A DNA stretch of 50,404 nucleotides from Vagococcus allomyrinae (GTDB lineage: Bacteria > Bacillota > Bacilli > Lactobacillales > Vagococcaceae), in NCBI RefSeq assembly GCF_017829975.1, contig NZ_JAEEGA010000025.1:1-50404 (forward strand), read 5' to 3'. The position numbers were made by a program, and so were the translations under genes. Every line of letters begins with the position of its first letter. Positions within the stretch are counted from its first letter, which is position 1. Shown here piece by piece: positions 45,196 to 50,404 of the stretch. Under the pieces are notes generated by a model. It searched no databases. It saw only the letters and a program-made list of their open reading frames with translations, and was not told the DNA's origin.

Positions 45196-45223
45196 TTGAC
45201 ATCTGACTAGACAGTCTTATAAC
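45196..45223 (+). promoter_or_regulatory. Near-consensus promoter facing the 183-bp repeat array
   Basis: TTGACA (45196-45201), a 16-bp spacer and TATAAC (45218-45223), pointing at the array whose first unit begins 100 bp downstream. No coding sequence follows, so it may drive a non-coding transcript through the repeats. Confidence 0.55.
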
Positions 45224-45322
45224 AGTAACAGTGCGAGGACATGGACCAACTGTCATCTGTTAGGTAGGAAAATAATAACAGTTAAAATTCGCATTCTAGC
45301 CTCTATCTCAATTTAAAAATAT

Positions 45323-46562
45323 GTTATTTAATGAGTGATGTCATCACTCAGCTGTTGAGGTTTGACCGTCAATCGGAAAACAAAAACCTTGATATAACAG
45401 CTTTTAGCTACACTGAAAACTCGGAGGGAGTGACAAAATCACTCATTTGCTCTTTTGTTATATTATTTTTTGGAAAACAACCTTTTAAAGAAAATTTTTA
45501 ATATTGTTATTTAATGAGTGATCACATCACTCATCTGTTGAGGTTTAATCGTCAAACGAGAAATAAAAACCTTGATATAACAGCCCTTAGCTACACCGAA
45601 TTCTTGGAATGAGTGACAAAATCACTCATTCACTCTTTCGTTATATTATTAAGCGGGAAACAACCTTTTAAAGATAATTCCAAAAATCGTTATTTAATGA
45701 GTGATCACATCACTCATCTGTTGAGGTCTGATCGTCAAGCGAAAAATAAAAACCTTGATATAACACCAGTTAGCTACACTAAAATCTTGGAATGAGTGAC
45801 AAAATCACTCATTTGCTCTTTCGTTATATTATCAAGCGGGAAGCAACCTTTTAAAGATAATTCCGAAAATCGTTATTTAATGAGTGATCCCATCACTCAG
45901 CCGTTGAGGTTTAATCGTCAAATCGAAAAAATAAAACCTTGATATAACAGCCCTTGGCTACATCGGATTCTTGGAATGAGTGATAAAATCACTCATTCAC
46001 TCTTTCGTTATATTATTAAGCGGGAAACAACCTTTTAAAGATAATTCCGAAAATCGTTATTTAATAAGTGACGCCATCACTCATCCGTTGAGGTTTGATC
46101 GTCAAATCGAAAAATAAAAACCTTGATATAACAGCAGTTAGCTACACTAAAATCTTGGAATGAGTGACAAAATCACTCATTTGCTCTTTCGTTATATTAT
46201 CAAGCGAAATCAACTTTTTAAAGACAATTCTAAAAATCGTTATTTAATGAGTGATGCTATCACTCATCCGTTGAGGTTTGATCGTCAAGCGAAAAATAAA
46301 AACCTTGATATAACACCAGTTAGCTACACTAAAATCTTGGAATGAGTGACAAAATCACTCATTTGCTCTTTCGTTATATTATCAAGCGGAAATCAACCTT
46401 TTAAAGATAATTCTGAAATCGTTATTTAATGAGTGATGCTATCACTCATCCTTTGAGGTTTGATCGTCAAACCACAAAATAAAAACCTTGATACAGCAGC
46501 CTTTGGCTACACTTAAAACTTGGAGGGAGTGATGTCATCACTCATCTCAAGTTTCGTTATAT
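45323..46562. repeat. Seven-unit 183-bp tandem repeat array with paired dyads
   Basis: Units begin with GTTATTTAATGAGTGA (or one-base variants) at 45323, 45506, 45689, 45872, 46056, 46239 and 46421; spacings are 182-184 bp and the last unit is about 140 bp. Each unit holds dyad 1 (TGAGTGAT-N3-ATCACTCA), TTGAGGTTTGATCGTCAA, CCTTGATATAAC, dyad 2 (AATGAGTGA-N5-TCACTCATT), then GTTATATTATCAAG, which can pair with CCTTGATATAAC and enclose dyad 2. Frames of about 60 codons pass through some units because 183 is a multiple of three, but start sites lack ribosome-binding sequences, and the frames break in others. Not a CRISPR: units are long and there are no unique spacers. Function unknown. Confidence 0.92.
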
Positions 46563-46758
46563 TCACCCCGACGAGCCTGTCTTCAAATGACGTTTCTCAG
46601 TACTGATATCAAACGAACTAACTTGAACTATGAGGACGTCTCCTCCTTTAGAAAAGCTGAACGAAGTGTTCAGCCCTGAAAGTAATATATTTAGGTGTTG
46701 CCTCGTGAAGCTAGATCCAAACTGCGATACAGAGAAAGTTTTATACTTTACTATCGAG

Positions 46759-46792
46759 TAAAAAAACAAGCTGCCTGAAATCAGACAACTTG
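46759..46792 (-). terminator. Terminator of the FAD lipoprotein gene
   Basis: On the minus strand CAAGTTGTCTGA pairs over 12 bp (two G-U) with TCAGGCAGCTTG and is followed by seven T residues. It lies 13 bp after the stop codon. The 46563-46758 stretch between it and the repeat array holds no convincing gene. Confidence 0.85.
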
Positions 46793-46804
46793 CCACGTTA
46801 TTTC

Positions 46805-48319
46805 TTATTTTAAAGCTTTGACAAACTCACTTGATTGATCACCGGCTTGGCGCCCAAAAATAATGATGTCCGCCACGGCATTACCACCGATTCTATTTTG
46901 ACCGTGAAGACCACCAGCAGCTTCACCGGCAGCATATAAGCCTTTAATAACCGAACCATCTTCTTTTAACACTTCGGTCTTAGTGTTAATCTTAACACCA
47001 CCCATGGTATGGTGGATGCCTGGAGCAATTTTTATAGCATAATAAGGGCCTTTGGATAAATCATGATCCATCCCGGTTTCTCGATTAAACTCACCGTCTT
47101 TTTGCTCTTTGACACTAGTGTTCCATGTATCAAGCGTACTGGTCAAGGTCCCTGGCTCTACCCCTATTTCTTTTGCTAGGTCTTCAATTGTGTCACCTTT
47201 TTTGACAAATCCTTGTTTTTCATAAAAATCAATAGCTGTTACTCGCTCTTTCACACCAGCGTCAAAAACTAAATAAGCCGCTTTTTCCTTTAAGCCAATA
47301 ATGGCAGCAGAGACAGTGTCACGTGTTTCTAATTCATTGATAAATCGATTGCCAGCTTGAGAGACGAGAATGGCTCCTTCGCCGCGAACCGCTTCGGTAA
47401 TTAAAAAGGACGTCTCTTGTTCAACTGTCGGGTGAATTTGAATCTCTTTCAGATCAACTGTGGCGCCACCTAATTTTTCAATCATCTTGATGCCATCACC
47501 TTGGCTACCTGCTTGATTCGTCGTGACAAAACCTTCAAGCTCCTTGTTGTATTCCGTTACCATATCCAGATTGGCACCAAAACCACCTGTTGCCACCACA
47601 ACGGCTTTCGCTGAAATGACTTTTTCATCTTTCCCATTAAATGCCACTTTAACACCTGACACGACGCCATCTTTTTCTTCAATTTCGGTCACATCAGCAT
47701 CAGTAAACAATGGGATCTCCCGTTCATAAACATTTCGTAACAATCCATCGACTAAGTATTGACCAACAGCTGACCCATCGGCAGGACGGTGAGTCCGTTT
47801 GACACTCATGCCACCAGTCGTTGTTAAGTTGCTTAATTCAATTCCCATTGAATCTAGCCAATCGATAGCTGATGATGATTGATCAACAAAATAACGTAAT
47901 AGTTCTTGATCATTTGTCCCTTTGCCGCCTTTTAAAGTCTCCTCAAAAAACAAATCATTCGTATCTTCGATCCCCTCTGCCTTTTGGTACTTCGTTTCAG
48001 AGGCATTCATTCCTGCAGAAGCTTTAACTGTATTACCACCTGCAACAGGCATTTTTTCAAATATCACTGGATTCATGCCTTTTTCTTTTGCTTCAATGGC
48101 TGCTGCCATACCACCACCGCCAGCACCGACTATCACAACATCATAGCTATCTTTCAATTCATCTAGTGATGTTTTTTGTTGCTCAGAAGCTCCTGAGGTA
48201 GCATCTGTCTTTTCAGTCGTTTCTTTTGTTTCAGTCGTTGCCTTTTCTGTTTTCCCACAACCTGTTGCTAACATCATCACTGATACGAATGAAAGTAGCC
48301 CGATACCAATCTTTTTCAT
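46805..48319 (-). CDS. Extracellular FAD-dependent fumarate-reductase-like lipoprotein
   Basis: A 504-residue secreted flavoprotein. The signal peptide ends in a lipobox LATGC with lipidated Cys21, followed by a Thr/Lys/Glu-rich linker to about 55. The FAD domain starts with DVVIVGAGGGGMAAAIEA, and VVATGGFGAN is also typical. Active-site residues of flavocytochrome c fumarate reductases are all present: His296 (EIQIHPT), Arg312 (VRGEGA), His436-437 (GIHHTMGG) and Arg476 (GQNRIGGNA). There is no heme domain and no FMN_bind domain, so its electron donor must be another surface flavoprotein or a flavin. Urocanate or another enoate may be the substrate. AGGAGG lies 7 bp before the ATG. Confidence 0.9.
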   Translation of the reverse strand: MKKIGIGLLSFVSVMMLATGCGKTEKATTETKETTEKTDATSGASEQQKTSLDELKDSYDVVIVGAGGGGMAAAIEAKEKGMNPVIFEKMPVAGGNTVKASAGMNASETKYQKAEGIEDTNDLFFEETLKGGKGTNDQELLRYFVDQSSSAIDWLDSMGIELSNLTTTGGMSVKRTHRPADGSAVGQYLVDGLLRNVYEREIPLFTDADVTEIEEKDGVVSGVKVAFNGKDEKVISAKAVVVATGGFGANLDMVTEYNKELEGFVTTNQAGSQGDGIKMIEKLGGATVDLKEIQIHPTVEQETSFLITEAVRGEGAILVSQAGNRFINELETRDTVSAAIIGLKEKAAYLVFDAGVKERVTAIDFYEKQGFVKKGDTIEDLAKEIGVEPGTLTSTLDTWNTSVKEQKDGEFNRETGMDHDLSKGPYYAIKIAPGIHHTMGGVKINTKTEVLKEDGSVIKGLYAAGEAAGGLHGQNRIGGNAVADIIIFGRQAGDQSSEFVKALK

Positions 48320-48413
48320 CTAATTTCCTCCTGATTTGAACTGTCTTTAACTTAAAATTCCTGAATAATCAAGCCAACCTCTTCTTAATTGCAGTAAATT
48401 TACAAGTTATTTT

Positions 48414-48448
48414 TTTCACAATTACAGTTTAACAAAAAGATTGTGAAA
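48414..48448. promoter_or_regulatory. 9-bp inverted repeat in the FAD lipoprotein promoter region
   Basis: TTTCACAAT (48414-48422) and ATTGTGAAA (48440-48448), a perfect inverted repeat with a 17-nt spacer, lie about 100 bp before the FAD lipoprotein start. TTGTGAA half-sites recall Rex and Crp/Fnr boxes, but the orientation and long spacer differ from those. It may be an operator for a redox or Mga-type regulator. A short ATAAGG/CCTTAT palindrome lies at 48484-48500; I see no gene in 48320-48644. Confidence 0.5.
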
Positions 48449-48568
48449 CTTCAATCATGTCTCTGATTCCTTATTGCTTTCTCATAAGGAAACGCCTTAT
48501 ATTAGAGCTTTTTCAGAATAACTTTTTTTCATGGCGAAGGTTCTAGCTTTTCGATAAGGCCTATAAAG

Positions 48569-48577
48569 TGTTATACT
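48569..48577 (+). promoter_or_regulatory. Extended -10 promoter of the second Mga-like gene
   Basis: TGTTATACT (TG, one base, TATACT at 48572-48577), 68 bp before the start codon. The -35 region is poor, so an activator may be needed. Confidence 0.4.
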
Positions 48578-48644
48578 ATTAATCAGCAACAGCCTTCTTA
48601 GTAACCATCACCTTGGATTTCTGAGAACAATAGGAGGTCTTTCC

Positions 48645-50102
48645 ATGTATCAATTCGCCCAAAGTTTAATCATCGAAAAAGATATCGCTCGTAAAGTTAG
48701 TATCTTAGAGTTTCTAACTAATTCTGAAACCGTAACAGTTAAAGAGATTGCTGATCAGATCGGCTTTTCTGCACGGACAATTTCAACAGATATTCAAAGT
48801 TTACGAGACTCGCTACCTCAGGGATGGCAAATTGACTCTTTAGGGAATTCAGGCATTGTCTTAAAACGTCAAGCGGACGTGCCAATTTCCAGCCTCTGGG
48901 AAGAATTAGTGGAGCAATCGATCAGTTTTCAGCTACTAAAACTGCTTTTTCGCGGTCACAAACTAACCAGTGGAGCCGTAGCCACCAAATTAGGAACGTC
49001 AACAGAGAGTTTGCGTCGCCTGATAAGCTTTCTAAATAAAGAGTTGCGGCCTTATCAACTAAAGATTTCGACTAAAGGCAAGGTAACCTTAGTCGGCTCT
49101 GAAGCTGACATTCGCATCTTTTATCATCGTTTACTATTGCCCTTTACTCACGCTAATTTCTTTTTTGATGATTACCCCATTCATGAAAGCTTTTATCATC
49201 AATTTCTAAAAGAGTTGGATCGAGATCAACTCGCCCCATCACTTGAAAACATCTGGGGAATTTGCTGGTACTTTATTAACACCATTCGCATTAAAGCTAA
49301 TTGTCGGATTGATATTGAGCAAGTAGACATGAGTGACCCCTTGTTTAAGCTTTTTGCGCCTTATTTAACACAGCTTTATCAGCGGGAAGGCATTTATCTA
49401 GATGGTGAAGAGGGATTCTTTGCTTTTTATTGTTTTATTGAAAGTTGGAATTTTAGTGAGGTACCTCCGGTTAAAACCGAAGACTTTATTCGTCGTCATT
49501 ATCAAGATCTTCAACAATCATGTGATGCCATTGTCCATCAATTATCTAATGATTTAGCAGTAGATTTAAACAAGACGTTCTTTGCGAAAAACCTGCTATT
49601 GCTCTTTTTGAAATACACTGAATCAACAAGTCTGTCAGAAAAATTTGTCTTAGCTCACTTGGAGGTGCTTAATTACGGGAAACAAAATTATGCTAATTAC
49701 TGGCAATTACTTGCTAAACACTTAGCGGATTCTCCATTTTATCAGTCGCTAGTTTACCCTGATCATTTTATTAGTTCAGCTGTCTTATTACTGGCCGAAG
49801 CGATTAGCCAAGAGGTTAGTGCCCGACGCCATGTTTACTTCTCATATCAAGGAGAACCGGCTTGGAAAGCCTATCTGGCAAATGAACTGGATGCTATTTT
49901 CGGTGGACGCCTCTCGTTGGTTTCCATCGAAATTGAAGAGTTATTAGGTTGTGACTTAGACGAAGAAGATGTGGTTGTCAGCAATCACCCCATTGAAGAA
50001 AACATACCGAATAAAGTCTTTTATATTTCCACAATTCCCACAAAAAAAGAAATTAACAGTATCAAAGAACACTTTGCCTATCTATACTTTTCTGGGCTAT
50101 GA
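48645..50102 (+). CDS. Mga-like helix-turn-helix regulator
   Basis: A 485-residue regulator with the same layout as the protein at 7092: N-terminal HTH (about 17-60, VKEIADQIGFSARTISTDIQ), HTH_Mga (about 78-150, SGAVATKLGTSTESLRRLI), a central helical PRD-like region, and a C-terminal EIIB-like part (HVYFSYQGEPAWKAYL, DVVVSNHP). AGGAGG stands 8 bp before the ATG. It is divergent from the FAD lipoprotein gene across 325 bp holding an inverted repeat, so that gene is its most likely target. Confidence 0.85.
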   Translation: MYQFAQSLIIEKDIARKVSILEFLTNSETVTVKEIADQIGFSARTISTDIQSLRDSLPQGWQIDSLGNSGIVLKRQADVPISSLWEELVEQSISFQLLKLLFRGHKLTSGAVATKLGTSTESLRRLISFLNKELRPYQLKISTKGKVTLVGSEADIRIFYHRLLLPFTHANFFFDDYPIHESFYHQFLKELDRDQLAPSLENIWGICWYFINTIRIKANCRIDIEQVDMSDPLFKLFAPYLTQLYQREGIYLDGEEGFFAFYCFIESWNFSEVPPVKTEDFIRRHYQDLQQSCDAIVHQLSNDLAVDLNKTFFAKNLLLLFLKYTESTSLSEKFVLAHLEVLNYGKQNYANYWQLLAKHLADSPFYQSLVYPDHFISSAVLLLAEAISQEVSARRHVYFSYQGEPAWKAYLANELDAIFGGRLSLVSIEIEELLGCDLDEEDVVVSNHPIEENIPNKVFYISTIPTKKEINSIKEHFAYLYFSGL

Positions 50103-50210
50103 TAGCAATTAGGTTCTTGAGCTCTTCCTTATGAGCCAAAAAAACAGTGATCCCTTCGAGTAAGCTGCTGAAAAACGAATAGATTTCTTTCGTTTTAATC
50201 TTTAGAGATA

Positions 50211-50259
50211 AAATAATAAGGGTCCAATCCCTGATTTTGGGATTTGACCCTTATTTTAT
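50211..50259. terminator. Bidirectional terminator after the second Mga-like gene
   Basis: AATAAGGGTC and AATCCC pair with GGGATT and GACCCTTATT (a 1-bp mismatch between) around TGATTTT, with AT-rich arms both sides. It separates the regulator gene from a convergent gene at the window edge. Confidence 0.8.
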
Positions 50260-50265
50260 TCTCTT

Positions 50266-50404
50266 TTATTCATTCATCAGAGTCATGATTCTTTTTAAAT
50301 TCGTTACAAACAACGTCGTGGCTGCCTGAACGGTCATGCCAAATAGACCATCACTTTGACTGGTCGCGTATCCATGCCGGTTTTTTATCTCACTATTTTT
50401 CGCT
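50266..50404 (-). CDS. C-terminal end of a probable transposase (partial)
   Basis: The last 45 codons of a minus-strand gene that runs off the window: ..KNRHGYATSQSDGLFGM.., then VQAATTLFVTNLKRIMTLMN and a stop. The string RHGYATS and the closing NLKRI are reminiscent of the C-termini of DDE transposases, such as the IS1182 or IS4/IS5-like groups. With so little sequence the family cannot be fixed, and it is not known whether the whole gene is intact. Confidence 0.5.
   Translation of the reverse strand, partial: AKNSEIKNRHGYATSQSDGLFGMTVQAATTLFVTNLKRIMTLMNE

Noticed and set aside
45613-46345. Two 60-codon frames (MTKSLIHSF.., MSDKITHLL..) inside the repeat array
   Set aside because: They arise because the unit length is a multiple of three; starts lie in the dyads without a ribosome-binding site and the frame is broken in other units. 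Left as a possibility only.
45323-46562. CRISPR array
   Set aside because: The entire 183-bp unit is repeated; there are no unique spacers between short repeats and no cas genes in the window.
46563-46796. 77-codon minus-strand frame after the FAD lipoprotein gene
   Set aside because: It begins inside the lipoprotein gene's terminator hairpin, has no ribosome-binding site and a low-complexity composition.
48484-48500. ATAAGG/CCTTAT palindrome upstream of the second Mga-like gene
   Set aside because: Only 6 bp per arm in AT-rich DNA, too short to claim as an operator by itself.

Overview
The window is about 50 kb of chromosome from a low-GC Gram-positive bacterium, most likely a member of Lactobacillales such as Enterococcus, Vagococcus or a close relative. 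Reasons: AT-rich sequence, strong AGGAGG ribosome-binding sites with frequent GTG/TTG starts, two Mga/AtxA-like regulators, PRD-type PTS regulation, lipoprotein signal peptides, a HisZ-dependent short HisG, and intrinsic terminators after most transcription units. The genus is inference. No rRNA, tRNA or CRISPR array was seen.

Layout. 1-7,000: a GNAT acetyltransferase, an LCP cell-wall ligase, catalase under a PerR-like box, a DUF2798 membrane protein with a terminator-like leader, asparagine synthetase A lacking a proper start codon, a DUF6933 protein and a small XRE regulator. 7,000-12,200: an Mga-like regulator, a small membrane protein, a P2-type Ca2+-ATPase and a short ORF. 12,300-25,450: a galactoside module. 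A YesN/YesM-type two-component system is divergent from a binding lipoprotein, two CUT1 permeases, a GH36 alpha-galactosidase and GH42 and GH35 beta-galactosidases. No ABC ATPase is encoded here, so a shared MsmK-type ATPase is expected. 25,450-28,690: a GNAT gene split by a MITE, an IS200-type element, an unknown protein and an XRE-DUF5680 regulator. 28,690-37,250: a complete histidine operon (hisZGDBHAFIEC) with hisK divergent. 37,300-42,220: a PTS operon (regulator, IIA, IIB, UlaA-like IIC, SIS protein). 42,390-44,860: an ArsR repressor and an OYE-family flavoenzyme with an operator in its promoter spacer, then a histidine phosphatase. 45,200-46,560: a promoter facing seven 183-bp tandem repeats. 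46,800-50,404: a fumarate-reductase-like FAD lipoprotein, a second Mga-like regulator and the end of a probable transposase.

The least explained structures are: (1) the seven-unit 183-bp array with 14 TGAGTGA/TCACTCA dyads, no convincing protein and a near-consensus promoter aimed at it; (2) a 65-bp element, three tandem copies before the alpha-galactosidase gene plus a split diverged copy before the response-regulator gene, which forms a hairpin with a compensatory base change and carries a Shine-Dalgarno plus ATG; (3) a 138-bp MITE in two copies, one of which interrupts a GNAT gene so that removing it with one TA restores the reading frame. All coordinates, hairpins and motif matches were read by eye; none was folded or searched by software.
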